NCBI GenBank assembly: GCA_903642225.1
Contig: CAHJWI010000001.1
Location: forward strand, 62,001 to 126,000
DNA: 64,000 nt
Direction: 5' to 3'
Source of the DNA: Acidobacteriaceae bacterium
Lineage (GTDB): Bacteria; Acidobacteriota; Terriglobia; Terriglobales; Acidobacteriaceae
The notes beneath the pieces are model-generated. The model did not search any database. It had not been told where the DNA came from and saw only the letters and a list, made by a program, of their open reading frames with translations. Position numbers and translations under genes: made by a program. Shown piece after piece: positions 16,200 to 24,777 of the stretch. Positions within the stretch are counted from its first letter, which is position 1. Every line of letters begins with the position of its first letter.

Positions 16200-16387
16200 T
16201 GCTTCTCCCGGCCTGCCGCTCTGCGTCTGTCGGTGTGTTGCGGCTTCCGGCTGTTGTGGACCGCTTCCGTGGCGAAGGCTCTCCCGGCCTCTCCTGTGTG
16301 CCCGTCGACGTATCCGGTTGAACTATGGCCGGCAAGTTGGATAAGTTCAGCGGCAAAGAGCCTTCGCCCTTTCATCGCTTTTCCCAT
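16184..16387 (-). CDS. Possible small phage ORF
   Basis: A 67-residue frame (ATG at 16387; a second ATG at 16375 has GGGA upstream) that would overlap the zinc-ribbon start by 16 bases. It is basic and shows no motif. A competing frame on the same strand (start near 16356) is also open for more than 120 codons and has Thr/Pro/Ser-rich coding-like content. At most one is real; this is a weak call that fits the tight packing of phage genes. Confidence 0.25.
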   Translation of the reverse strand: MGKAMKGRRLFAAELIQLAGHSSTGYVDGHTGEAGRAFATEAVHNSRKPQHTDRRRAAGREKHWSNT

Positions 16388-16759
16388 TTCCGTCGCTTTG
16401 CCGCCGGCCTCCTCTGATGAAGAAGTTGCCCGACTCTAAAGGCCTCAAAAGACGAAGTCAAGCGCAATTCATGTTCAAAACCGGCACCTATCTCCTATTG
16501 CTGCAACTACTTGCATCAGTATGGGATGAGGCCCGTACCTGGATGTATAACGTAAGAGATTCGCTTTATGTTCGCCATTAGATTGGAGTTGACACGCAAC
16601 AGCCCGCCCACAAGCTCCCGTTCTGGTGCAACGGGTCCGAATCTCTATCGCAGGGATGCAAGTGCTTTCTGCTAGGTCAACTTCCCACCCTGGGAACTCC
16701 GGGAGTAGCCGTACCAGTTGGTGGAGCGACTCTTCCAAGCCTCTACTTCGGAGCGAGAC
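16388..16759. other. Prophage/chromosome junction region
   Basis: About 370 bases with no convincing gene on either strand. It separates the minus-strand phage block from the plus-strand chromosomal genes. I see no tRNA, integrase or obvious direct repeat that would define an attachment site, but the other prophage end is not in the window, so a repeat could not be compared. An apparent TTGACA at about 16573 (plus) lacks a matching -10. Confidence 0.4.
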
Positions 16760-18598
16760 ATGTCTCGTCTAACCTGTTCAGGGGGACTGGAACTGCTGAG
16801 ACTCGTGAAACTATCTCTCTGCCTTGCCTGCACGGTTGGCTTTGCCGGCAGTGCGGCGTCAGCAGGTGCCGTCAACAGGCCCACCGTGCGCGGCGCGCAT
16901 CACCGCGCCGTGAAAGCCACCTCAAAGTCCCGGGTAACTTCGCACAGCGTCACCCGAAGGTCGGCGAAGCGGGCCGCGAACAATGGCAGCGGCAGCAAGA
17001 TGCACGGCAGGCATACAAGCTCGGTTGGTCATTCCGGCGGCACGAGTCACTCCAGTCCAAGCGTGTACGCGCCGGCACTCGTGCCGCAAAGGCAGCTTTC
17101 AGTGCAGGCGGATCCATCCAGCGCGCACCCAACAGGACGGCGCGACGACGATGCGGACGCGGCAGTTCCCAATGCGGCTGTGCCTCCTGAGCCGGTCGTG
17201 CCTTTACCTGTCGATGATGGCGCCGTGCACACCGTTGCGCAGCAGTTGGCCCGCGGTGCAGGCGCACTTCAGTTCCCTGGTGCGTTGCGTCACTTCTTCG
17301 GAGCCCTGCGCCAGCTGCCGGCAGAAAGCGCACGAACTGTCAGGGTGATGCAGTTTGGCGATTCACATACAGCTGCGGACATGTTCACCGGTGAAGCACG
17401 TGCGCGTATGCAGGCCCGCTTTGGGGATGGGGGAATCGGCTTCAGTTATGCCGGTCACCCATTTGCCGGTTACCGCATTTTGGGATCGGGCCGTGGTCAA
17501 AGCGGTGGATGGACGACGCTGGGCACTCATTTCACGCAGCTGGGCGATGCGGAGCTTGGCCTGGGCGGCGTTGCAATCCAAAGCAGCCGTGCTGGCGAAA
17601 GTGCATCGCTGGACGCACGGTGTCTCACACTTCAGGTGCAGTATCTCCGTCAGCCAGGGGGTGGCAGTGTGCAGCTGACGGATAACGGTGCGGCTGTCGA
17701 GACGGCATCGACCAGCTCCAGCCAATCTACCGGTGTGAACGAAGTTTCAGAGGCGGATGGTCAGTCAGCCGGTGCCGGTCAGAGTATCGCCGCAGAGATC
17801 CCGCACGGCACATTTAACGACAGAGTGGAGAGCCCCTCAAGAAGCGAGCATAGTTCTGGTCTCGCTGGAGCAGCCACACCGACGCCTGCTTTTCGGGATG
17901 CCGGCACTGCCGGTGTGCTGCAGTATAGGTGCGCAGGTACATTAAGCTCACATCACTTTACGTTGACGGCGCAGGGCGATGGTCCCGTCCGGCTGCTCGG
18001 AACGGTGACAATGCTGCCGGGTGTCACGTGGGAGGCGTTGGGCATTAACGGTGCAGAAGCTCCGCTAATGCTGCGCTGGAACCAGCCGCTCTTCCGTTCG
18101 CTCCTCGCTGCCGCCACGCCGGACCTGATCGTGCTTGCCTACGGAACCAATGAAGCAGCTGCGCACTGGGGCGGGGAGGAATATCGCGCCTCGTTTGGCC
18201 GGCTGATCGACGTTTTGCACCGGACAAGTCCGTCGGCTTCGGTGTTGGTGGTGGGGCCGGCCGACCGGTCACTCGGTAGCACCAGCTATACGGTGGTTGG
18301 CCGCGGGCGCCGTGCTCGTCGCATAGCGCACCGGTATTTCTCGCCGTACGGCGGCACGGAACGTATTGTGGCGGCCCAGCGAGAAGTGTGCAGCACGCAC
18401 GATTGCGCGTTCTGGAATTGGCAGGCTCGCCAGGGAGGCCTGGGAGCGATGAATCGGTGGGTCTCTGCCGGCTACGCGCAACCGGATCATACGCATTTCA
18501 CGGCGGTTGGATATCACGCGCTTGCCGATGCCCTGGTCGCCGATCTGCTTTCGGCCTACAGTGGCTATGTTCCGCACACGTCCGTTGGTGCAGAGTGA
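16760..18598 (+). CDS. Secreted SGNH/GDSL hydrolase
   Basis: 612 residues; the ATG at 16760 has GGAG six bases upstream and begins a signal peptide (core LVKLSLCLACTVGFAGSAASA). Residues about 40-150 are a basic, Ser/His/Pro-rich linker. The SGNH fold starts near residue 155, with block I FGDSHTAAD (GDS at 200-202), a long insertion, block III AYGTNEA and block V DHTHF with the catalytic Asp/His. Similar secreted SGNH proteins (AlgX/DltD/PatB-like) transfer or remove acyl groups on cell-surface glycans. Followed by an acyl carrier protein and a KAS III homologue, so acyl transfer to an exported polymer is a reasonable inference. Confidence 0.8.
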   Translation: MSRLTCSGGLELLRLVKLSLCLACTVGFAGSAASAGAVNRPTVRGAHHRAVKATSKSRVTSHSVTRRSAKRAANNGSGSKMHGRHTSSVGHSGGTSHSSPSVYAPALVPQRQLSVQADPSSAHPTGRRDDDADAAVPNAAVPPEPVVPLPVDDGAVHTVAQQLARGAGALQFPGALRHFFGALRQLPAESARTVRVMQFGDSHTAADMFTGEARARMQARFGDGGIGFSYAGHPFAGYRILGSGRGQSGGWTTLGTHFTQLGDAELGLGGVAIQSSRAGESASLDARCLTLQVQYLRQPGGGSVQLTDNGAAVETASTSSSQSTGVNEVSEADGQSAGAGQSIAAEIPHGTFNDRVESPSRSEHSSGLAGAATPTPAFRDAGTAGVLQYRCAGTLSSHHFTLTAQGDGPVRLLGTVTMLPGVTWEALGINGAEAPLMLRWNQPLFRSLLAAATPDLIVLAYGTNEAAAHWGGEEYRASFGRLIDVLHRTSPSASVLVVGPADRSLGSTSYTVVGRGRRARRIAHRYFSPYGGTERIVAAQREVCSTHDCAFWNWQARQGGLGAMNRWVSAGYAQPDHTHFTAVGYHALADALVADLLSAYSGYVPHTSVGAE

Positions 18599-18676
18599 TA
18601 CAAGCGTTTTATACATCGGCACATCACAGTAAGGCTGCATTCCACTCCAATCCACTCTCGTCGAGGACGCATCAAC

Positions 18677-18913
18677 ATGGACAAGAAGCCTGGAATCCTG
18701 AAAGTTCTGCAGGCAACCGCCGGCAAGCCCATCACACCGCAAGATGACGAAAGCCTCTTCGGCTCTGGCTTGCTGGACAGTTTCGCGCTGCCTGATTTTG
18801 TGAGCGGGCTGGAGGCGGAGTTCGGCGTCAGCATCCCGGATAGCGACTTGTCCGCGCGCAAGTTCGACACCATCGACAAGGTGGACAGCTACCTGGAAGC
18901 CAGGGGAAAGTAA
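18677..18913 (+). CDS. Acyl carrier protein
   Basis: 78 residues, the usual size of an ACP. The phosphopantetheine site is the Ser of GSGLLDSFAL, after which comes the acidic helix GLEAEFGVSIPDSDL; a helix-III-like FDTIDKVDSYL ends the protein. It would carry an acyl chain as a thioester on the prosthetic arm. It is not the housekeeping AcpP: it lies between a secreted SGNH hydrolase and a KAS III homologue, and its stop is directly followed by the next start (TAAGTG). This arrangement resembles DltC-like carriers for surface acylation. Confidence 0.85.
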   Translation: MDKKPGILKVLQATAGKPITPQDDESLFGSGLLDSFALPDFVSGLEAEFGVSIPDSDLSARKFDTIDKVDSYLEARGK

Positions 18914-19879
18914 GTGGCTTTCCTGCGCGCGACAGGGTCGTACGTGCCGGAGCGGGTGGTTACGAATGCTGATCTGGCAACTCTCGTAGGCGAGACAGCT
19001 GAGTGGATCGAACAGGTCAGCGGCATCAGCGAGCGGCGCTATGCCGCACCGGACCAGACCGTGGCGGACCTGGCCGTGCTTGCGGCCGAGCGCTGCCTGC
19101 AGAGCGCAGGCATAGCGGCAACCGAGTTGGGGATGCTGCTTGTGAGCAGCGGTTCGCCGGAGCGCTACTGTCCCGGTCCGGCTTCGGCCATTGCTGCAAG
19201 ACTTGGCATGGGCACGACACCGGCTTTGGACATCCCCGTGGGCAGCGCCGGTTCGCTGATTGGACTTGCACTCGCGATGCGGCTGGCACCTACAACCGGC
19301 CAGATGCTTGTTGTCGGTACGGAGATCATGAGCCGCCGCATTGATGCAACCGCCGAGGGTCGAAACACGGCCATACTGTTTGGCGACGGCGCTGGTGCCG
19401 CGCTGGTGTCGCCGAATGCCGGGTTTCTCAGGCTGGTGGATGCCGAGCTTTTCACCGATGGCAGCGGCTCGGAGATGCTGCGGGTAGAAGATGGACGCCT
19501 GCACATGGACGGTGGATCGGTCATCCTGCGCGCATCGCGCAAGCTGCCCGCGTGCATTTTAGAAGTGCTGCAGCGCAATGCACTTACCCCTGCCGACGTG
19601 CCGCACTACCTGCTTCATCAGGCAAACCTCAACCTGCTGACCAAGGTCGCAGCCACGCTTAAGGTGCCAGCGGAGCGAGTTTTTACGAATATTCAGAAGT
19701 ACGGCAACACCTCGTCCGCCTCTTTGTTGCTGGCGCTGGACGAATGGCGGTCGGGCGTCGGACAGCGGATTGAAGGGCCTGTCCTCTTCAGTGCATTCGG
19801 GACCGGCTTGAACTGGGGAGCCATGCTCGCCTTCCCTGCCGATCTGACTTCCGAGCTGACTGGTTCTGCTGCGGGCTGA
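18914..19879 (+). CDS. KAS III (FabH)-like protein with Ser in place of the catalytic Cys
   Basis: 321 residues from a GTG at 18914. The thiolase fold is clear: LGMLLVSSGSPERY, VVGTEIMSRRID, FGDGAGAALV, the His motif LLHQAN (His235) and the Asn motif KYGNTSSAS (Asn265). At the active-site position, where FabH has Cys112 in an ACAG/ACSG context, this protein reads LDIPVGSAGS with Ser111 (codon AGC). A Ser at this place is known in DpsC of the daunorubicin pathway, where the serine still takes up an acyl group. So this may be an acyltransferase loading the adjacent ACP rather than a condensing enzyme; that is inference. Confidence 0.85.
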   Translation: MAFLRATGSYVPERVVTNADLATLVGETAEWIEQVSGISERRYAAPDQTVADLAVLAAERCLQSAGIAATELGMLLVSSGSPERYCPGPASAIAARLGMGTTPALDIPVGSAGSLIGLALAMRLAPTTGQMLVVGTEIMSRRIDATAEGRNTAILFGDGAGAALVSPNAGFLRLVDAELFTDGSGSEMLRVEDGRLHMDGGSVILRASRKLPACILEVLQRNALTPADVPHYLLHQANLNLLTKVAATLKVPAERVFTNIQKYGNTSSASLLLALDEWRSGVGQRIEGPVLFSAFGTGLNWGAMLAFPADLTSELTGSAAG

Positions 19880-20044
19880 CCGTTCGTCCACCGGGCGTTG
19901 GTCGCCTGCTGTCGGGGCGGTTGATGATCGGCTGTGAAGAATCTCAGAAGTGGCACGCGAGCGTCGTTGGCAACTCTTCTGCTTCGCTTGCGTCCATACC
20001 AGCGGACGCGCGAACGCCGAACTGCGCACGCACAGGGAGCAGCA

Positions 20045-20878
20045 ATGACACCGCAAGAACAGGGAATGCTGGACGGCTTGATTGGCCGGGTCCAGAACAC
20101 ACAGCTTGCAGGCAAAGACGGGGAGGCGGAGCAGCGTATTCAGCAGGCACTGGGCAGCAATCCGGACGCACTGTACGTGCTGTGCCAGACTGTGTTGGTG
20201 CAGGCCTATGCGTTGGAACAGGCGACGCAGCAACTAGCGGCCGCCAAGCAGCAGTTGGTGCAGGCGCAGGCGAACGCGGGCAATCATCCCGGCTTTTTGG
20301 AGAAGATCTTCGGCAGTGCGCAGCCCGCTGTCGGGTCATCCTCTCCCGCGGGGCAGCCAGGATACGGTGCTCCCGTGTACAACACGCCGGGGTACGCGCC
20401 GCAGGGCTATCCCAGCCAGTCGTACCCGCCACAGGGCTATGGCGCACCCATGCAGGGTGGCGGATATGGTGGCGGTGGCGGTTTTCTGCAGGGCGCGCTG
20501 CAGACTGCCGCCGGTGTAGCGATGGGCGAGATGGCTGTGCAGAGCATTGAAGGTCTGTTCCGCGGTTTTGGACGCGAAGCGGGCTACGGCTCGGACCGGG
20601 CGTTGGGGGGATTCGATGGTGGCCGCGACTTCACAGACAGCAGTTCCGGCTCTTCGGCAGACCTGGGCAGCGGTGACACCTACGGCGACCGCTTAGCCAA
20701 CGCCGATGGCACGAACGATGGCCTGAGTGACGACATTGAGGATCGGCGCGGCGATGGGCGCGGCTTTTTCGGCGACTCTGGAGGGAATGACGGCAACGAC
20801 TTTGCAGATGACGGCAATGCGTCAGACGCGCAGCAGGACGACTCTTACGACACCGGCAGCAGCGACGACAATTCCTGA
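20045..20878 (+). CDS. DUF2076 family protein
   Basis: 277 residues; ATG at 20045 with GGGAG five bases upstream. The N-terminal 75 residues match DUF2076 (MTPQEQGMLDGLIGRV, then EAEQRIQQAL, PDALYVLCQTVLVQAYAL and a Gln-rich coiled coil). The middle is a Gly/Tyr/Pro/Gln-rich segment, and a hydrophobic stretch GALQTAAGVAMGEM is typical of the family. The last 100 residues are strongly acidic (Asp, Ser, Gly). DUF2076 proteins are proposed periplasmic or ligand-binding proteins, but the function is not established. Lies after the KAS III gene by about 165 bases; no clear functional link. Confidence 0.85.
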   Translation: MTPQEQGMLDGLIGRVQNTQLAGKDGEAEQRIQQALGSNPDALYVLCQTVLVQAYALEQATQQLAAAKQQLVQAQANAGNHPGFLEKIFGSAQPAVGSSSPAGQPGYGAPVYNTPGYAPQGYPSQSYPPQGYGAPMQGGGYGGGGGFLQGALQTAAGVAMGEMAVQSIEGLFRGFGREAGYGSDRALGGFDGGRDFTDSSSGSSADLGSGDTYGDRLANADGTNDGLSDDIEDRRGDGRGFFGDSGGNDGNDFADDGNASDAQQDDSYDTGSSDDNS

Positions 20879-20909
20879 CAGGTCATGCGCAAGTGCTCGC
20901 GGCTGACCG

Positions 20910-21212
20910 TTAAAAGCCGCGGGTCACGCGCCGTATCAGGATGCTGCCCAGGTAGCCACCGGCTAAAAGCAGCATGAGAATGCCGAACGGCAGGCCAACA
21001 AGGCGATACGCGATGGAAAAGTCGAGCACGCGGTGCTGTATGGAGCATGCAACCACCACGCCGATGATGCCAAGGAAGGTTGCGAAAAAGAACGAGGCCA
21101 CGCCGATGGCGAATGTCGCCAGAACGGTCTGGAATGCTGAGAAATCGCCCACGGGCGCCCCGAGAAACCGAGGCCCGGTGTAGTCCGGCTGAACGCTGTA
21201 AGTCTTTGCCAT
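20910..21212 (-). CDS. Small membrane protein
   Basis: 100 residues from the ATG at 21212. Two hydrophobic stretches of probable transmembrane character (VLATFAIGVASFFFATFLGIIGVV across about 30-55, and LVGLPFGILMLLLAGGYLGSI across about 72-95) are joined by a short polar loop. The C-terminus is basic (RRVTRGF). No named family is recognised. It is convergent with the DUF2076 gene and divergent from the next gene, whose start must lie close by. Confidence 0.6.
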   Translation of the reverse strand: MAKTYSVQPDYTGPRFLGAPVGDFSAFQTVLATFAIGVASFFFATFLGIIGVVVACSIQHRVLDFSIAYRLVGLPFGILMLLLAGGYLGSILIRRVTRGF

Positions 21213-21270
21213 AGTAGGAGTGCCGCTGCTTCGTTGCTTACGCGGCATTACAGTTAGAATACGCTTTGCG

Positions 21271-22107
21271 GTGCCAGACCTTCTCCAAACCGACCTGCTC
21301 TCTGCCGAGGCTGCTGCCGCGCAGGCCGATAAACGCGTGGGCAGCAATGGGATTCGCTTTGCCACCCTCGGCGATTTGCGTGCCCCGCACACTTCACTGA
21401 CTGCCATCGAGAGGCTGGTGGGTACCGTGCCGGCGCGCCTGGCGAAGGTGCTTGAGGGCAGCACTTATGTATTTGTGCCGCTGGCGTTGTCTGGGGCGCG
21501 GCTGGCGGGGAACGCGGCAGAGGCGGCGTTCCAGACGGGTGATCGCACCTTTGTTGCGCCAAAGGCAACCACTGCGCTGACGGAAAAGGCGATCTGCCAC
21601 CGAAACGCCACGGTCGACGGAGCGGAGTACGTGTTTCTATCCACCGAATTGCAAAGCGACCGTTTTGCGCTGGCATTCGAGTTCTTTATAAATGTCGCGC
21701 ACGACCTGGTAGACGTGGCGGGTATGCCGTCCACCTTTGGCGACATGCTCGCCGAACAGGCGAACGCACGTGTGCGCGGCGAGACGTCGATTGATGCATG
21801 GGAGACGCGGATCGAGGCTTTTGGTCCGCCGCCGGATGCTGTTCCTGCCCGTAGTCACAGCGCGCAGGACGCCGCTCCAGTGGACCCGGTGAAGGTACGC
21901 AACGAGTATTTCCATTCTGCCTTTGCCGACGCGGTAGCAATCTATCTGCTCTCGCTCTTTCTTGATTTTGACTACGCCGACCTTCGTGAGCGCGAGTACC
22001 CCTTGCTTGCGCCTGCGGCCCTGGCCACACGGCTGCGCGCGGTGCATGCGCTGTATCCGCCGAATCCCGGGTATGCGTTCTCGATCCTGTATCGCCGCAG
22101 GGGCTGA
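21271..22107 (+). CDS. Conserved protein of unknown function upstream of ruvA
   Basis: About 278 residues from a GTG at 21271; a GTG at 21220 would extend it by 17 residues but leaves only seven bases to the divergent gene. A TAGAAT at 21255-21260, 15 bases after TTGCTT, could be a promoter that would make the mRNA nearly leaderless. The protein is a soluble mixed alpha/beta protein with FFINVAHDLVDVAGMPSTFGDM and a C-terminal Tyr/Leu-rich helix; I do not recognise a domain. It ends five bases before ruvA, so the two form an operon. Confidence 0.6.
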   Translation: MPDLLQTDLLSAEAAAAQADKRVGSNGIRFATLGDLRAPHTSLTAIERLVGTVPARLAKVLEGSTYVFVPLALSGARLAGNAAEAAFQTGDRTFVAPKATTALTEKAICHRNATVDGAEYVFLSTELQSDRFALAFEFFINVAHDLVDVAGMPSTFGDMLAEQANARVRGETSIDAWETRIEAFGPPPDAVPARSHSAQDAAPVDPVKVRNEYFHSAFADAVAIYLLSLFLDFDYADLREREYPLLAPAALATRLRAVHALYPPNPGYAFSILYRRRG

Positions 22108-22112
22108 CGCGC

Positions 22113-22724
22113 ATGATCGCTCACCTGCGCGGAACCCTGCTGAGCAAGTCTCCCAACGCAGCTGTCGTGGAGTGTGGCGGCGTTGGGTATGACCTGGCCA
22201 TCAGCGTCCAGTGCTACACGCGGCTGCCGCAGGAGTCGCACTCCGTTGCACTGCATGTGAATACACAGGTGCGCGAAGACGCAATTGCATTGTTCGGCTT
22301 TTTGGATCGGGATGAAAAGCGGCTCTTCGAGAAGCTAATAACGATCTCGGGTGTAGGTCCCAAGCTGGCCATCACCTTGCTTTCAGGCGTTGAGGCAGCG
22401 GCGCTTGCGCATGCCATTCGCTCCGCCGATCACGCTTTGCTGGTGCGAGTGCCCGGCATTGGAAAAAAGACGGCGGAGCGCATTGTGTTGGAGTTGAAGG
22501 ACAAACTGGAGGGGCTGGCAGCCTCCCCGGCAGCAGAGGCGCCAGAGACGGCAACCGGCGGAGCGGTCGATGATGTGCTGTCGGCGATGGTGAACCTGGG
22601 CTACACGCGGGTGGCGGCCCAGAAGGCGATTGAGTCTGCCATTCACTCCAGTGGATCGACAGACCTGACACTGCGGAACGATTTTGAGTCGCTGTTCCGC
22701 TTGAGCATGCGCCTGCTTCGTTAA
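22113..22724 (+). CDS. ruvA: Holliday junction helicase subunit RuvA
   Basis: 203 residues, the normal length. N-terminal OB-fold (MIAHLRGTLLSK, VECGGVGYDL), helix-hairpin-helix motifs (KLITISGVGPKLAITLLSG and RVPGIGKKTAERIVLELKDKL) and the C-terminal domain III (DDVLSAMVNLGY) that contacts RuvB. RuvA binds the four-way junction as a tetramer and loads the RuvB motor for branch migration. ruvB and ruvC are not adjacent, which is not rare. Preceded by a gene of unknown function in the same operon. Confidence 0.97.
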   Translation: MIAHLRGTLLSKSPNAAVVECGGVGYDLAISVQCYTRLPQESHSVALHVNTQVREDAIALFGFLDRDEKRLFEKLITISGVGPKLAITLLSGVEAAALAHAIRSADHALLVRVPGIGKKTAERIVLELKDKLEGLAASPAAEAPETATGGAVDDVLSAMVNLGYTRVAAQKAIESAIHSSGSTDLTLRNDFESLFRLSMRLLR

Positions 22725-22808
22725 AGTTCAAGGTCGGCCACCGACTTGGGTGGATTGAAAACAGTTGGTGAAGCTCGATGCTCCGCCCTGCCAGGTGGAC
22801 TGCCGACG

Positions 22809-23306
22809 CTAGCTGATGACGTGCAACTTAGGCACATCCGCGCCCATCACCTGAGCCATCGCGGCGACGACCATCGCGTGGTCATCCCTCTGTGGCAGGC
22901 CACTGCCTATGACGGCACCGATGCATCCTGCGCCAAGCATTATGAGTGGCACACCGCCGCCGTGCATGGCGTAGTCAGCGAGTGTAAGCCCATGCCGAGC
23001 CTCGATCGTCAGCCCAGCCATCTCCAACTCAAGTCCCATGGCGTAGGTTGAACGCCCAAAGCGCAGCACGGTGTTTCGCTTGCGCCGGACCCAGTCCGCC
23101 TGGCCTGCGCCGGCGCGTTCCCCTGTAGCCGTATGGAACAACGTGCGCCCAGCAAGCGAGATTTCGAAAGTCATCGAAGCATCGCGCGCCAGCGCAGCCG
23201 CCCGCAAGGCGCTGCCGATCTGCCACGCCATGTCCGTCGTAAACGTCGCAAACCGCAGCAGCCGCTCCTGCTCCGCGATTACCTTAAGATCTTCTTCCAG
23301 GTTCAT
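22809..23306 (-). CDS. UPF0303/DUF336-like (GlcG/HbpS fold) protein
   Basis: 165 residues. MNLEEDLKVIAEQERLLRF, the RRKRNTVLRFGRSTY segment, and the C-terminal HGGGVPLIMLGAGCIGAV, SGLPQRDDHAMVV match UPF0303 proteins of the HbpS/GlcG superfamily. Relatives bind or degrade haem, or sense redox state; no function is proven for this subgroup. The ATG at 23306 is divergent from the amidohydrolase gene, leaving about 95 bases for control of both. Monocistronic as far as visible. Confidence 0.85.
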   Translation of the reverse strand: MNLEEDLKVIAEQERLLRFATFTTDMAWQIGSALRAAALARDASMTFEISLAGRTLFHTATGERAGAGQADWVRRKRNTVLRFGRSTYAMGLELEMAGLTIEARHGLTLADYAMHGGGVPLIMLGAGCIGAVIGSGLPQRDDHAMVVAAMAQVMGADVPKLHVIS

Positions 23307-23400
23307 GCTGTCCTCTTATGGCCGCATGCAGTGGCAGGCCTCTATCAGCGTACTTGCTCTGCACTCCCGCTACGCATGGCCAGCATGCTACTGTCGCCTC

Positions 23401-24774
23401 GTGGCCATCTCTCGAAGTCTGCTTTCTTCTCTTGTCCCCGTTGCTGCCTTGCTTTTGGCGGCGCAGCTTGCAGCGCAAACATCTGCGCCGACTGCGCCTT
23501 TGCCAGAGATCGACCCCGCTGTTGCACGCGTGATCGTATCGACTGCGGCCTTTGACAACCATGCCCACACGTTGCTTCCGCCGCCCAACTATGAAACCGA
23601 CCGCGGCTTTGACGCGCTACCCGTCGACAGCATGGAACCGCAGACCGACCCCGTTGGTTTACGTGACGACAATCCCCAACTACCTGCGGCGTGGAAGGCG
23701 CTTTGGGGTGTGATCGCCACGGCACCACTGTCGCCCGCGGCATTGCGGCAGGTGAACGCGGCCCGAGCGGCAGCTCGACGGCAGCAGGGTGCGGAGTACG
23801 GCAACTGGGTGATTGCGCAGGCCGGCATTACAACGCAGGTGGCCAACAGAGTCAGCATGGGGCCAGGCCTCGCACTGCCACATTTCTACTGGGTGCCGTA
23901 CGCAGATGCCTTGCTGTTCCCGTTGGATAACGCAGGCCTTGCTGCTCAAAATCCCGATCGTGCGGCCTTTTTTCCACTGGAGGACAAGCTTCGCACCGCT
24001 TATCTGCAGCAGGTGCATCTGAGCAGCGTGCCTGCGACGCTCGACGGCTATTTGAATCAAGTCGTGCTGCCGCTGCTAAGCCAGCAGCGCGCGGCCGGAG
24101 CCATCGCCGAAAAATTCGAAGTCGCCTACTTGCGCAGCTTCGGCTTTGCAGACGTGTCGCATGCTGAGGCCGCCGCCATCTACGCTCGCCTTGTTCACCA
24201 GCCGCGGCCGGACTCGGTCGCCTACACGCGCCTGCAAAATTTTTTGTTTCTGACGATCGCTGCGGAATGCGGCAGACTCGGCATGGCCGTGCACCTTCAC
24301 ACCTGCGCCGGTGCAGGCAGCTACTTTGACATTGGTGGTGCTGATCCTCTACGGCTGGAGTCGGCCTTTAACCTGCCACGCCTCCGCAAGACGACGTTTG
24401 TCATGCTGCACGGCGGCTTTCCGCAAACCCAGGCTGCTACGGCTCTGCTTCAGAAGCCGAACGTTTACCTCGACCTTTCGCAAGAGGCGCTGGTGTACTC
24501 CCCCCGCACGCTCGCTGCCACCCTGCGTGAGCGGCTTGAGTTTTATCCGGACAAGGTCCTGTTCGGTACAGACGGATACCCGTACAGCGCGTCGCTGGGC
24601 TGGGAAGAGTCCACGTGGATCGCTGCTCGCAACATTAGAACCGCACTCGGGATTTCCTTGAGCGGCATGCTTCATGACGGCGACATTGACCTGCCGCGAG
24701 CAGAGAAGCTGGCCCACATGGTGCTGTATGAGAATGCCGCCGTGCTGTACCGCAGCGCCGATGTGCGACGGTAG
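23401..24774 (+). CDS. Exported amidohydrolase (metal-dependent, TIM barrel)
   Basis: About 457 residues from a GTG at 23401, chosen because it begins a clean signal peptide (ISRSLLSSLVPVAALLLAAQLAAQ); in-frame ATGs at 23305 and 23326 exist but lead into unlikely sequence. Amidohydrolase-2 features are FDNHAHT (HxH metal motif), VHLHTCAG, MLHGGFP (metal His) and FGTDGYPY (metal Asp). Family members hydrolyse amides or decarboxylate aromatic acids; the substrate cannot be read from the sequence. The next gene, a methyltransferase, starts three bases after its stop, so the two are co-transcribed. Confidence 0.85.
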   Translation: MAISRSLLSSLVPVAALLLAAQLAAQTSAPTAPLPEIDPAVARVIVSTAAFDNHAHTLLPPPNYETDRGFDALPVDSMEPQTDPVGLRDDNPQLPAAWKALWGVIATAPLSPAALRQVNAARAAARRQQGAEYGNWVIAQAGITTQVANRVSMGPGLALPHFYWVPYADALLFPLDNAGLAAQNPDRAAFFPLEDKLRTAYLQQVHLSSVPATLDGYLNQVVLPLLSQQRAAGAIAEKFEVAYLRSFGFADVSHAEAAAIYARLVHQPRPDSVAYTRLQNFLFLTIAAECGRLGMAVHLHTCAGAGSYFDIGGADPLRLESAFNLPRLRKTTFVMLHGGFPQTQAATALLQKPNVYLDLSQEALVYSPRTLAATLRERLEFYPDKVLFGTDGYPYSASLGWEESTWIAARNIRTALGISLSGMLHDGDIDLPRAEKLAHMVLYENAAVLYRSADVRR

Positions 24775-24777
24775 AGC

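Noticed and set aside
16475-16738. 87-codon minus-strand frame near the prophage edge
   Set aside because: No start signal and no recognisable feature.
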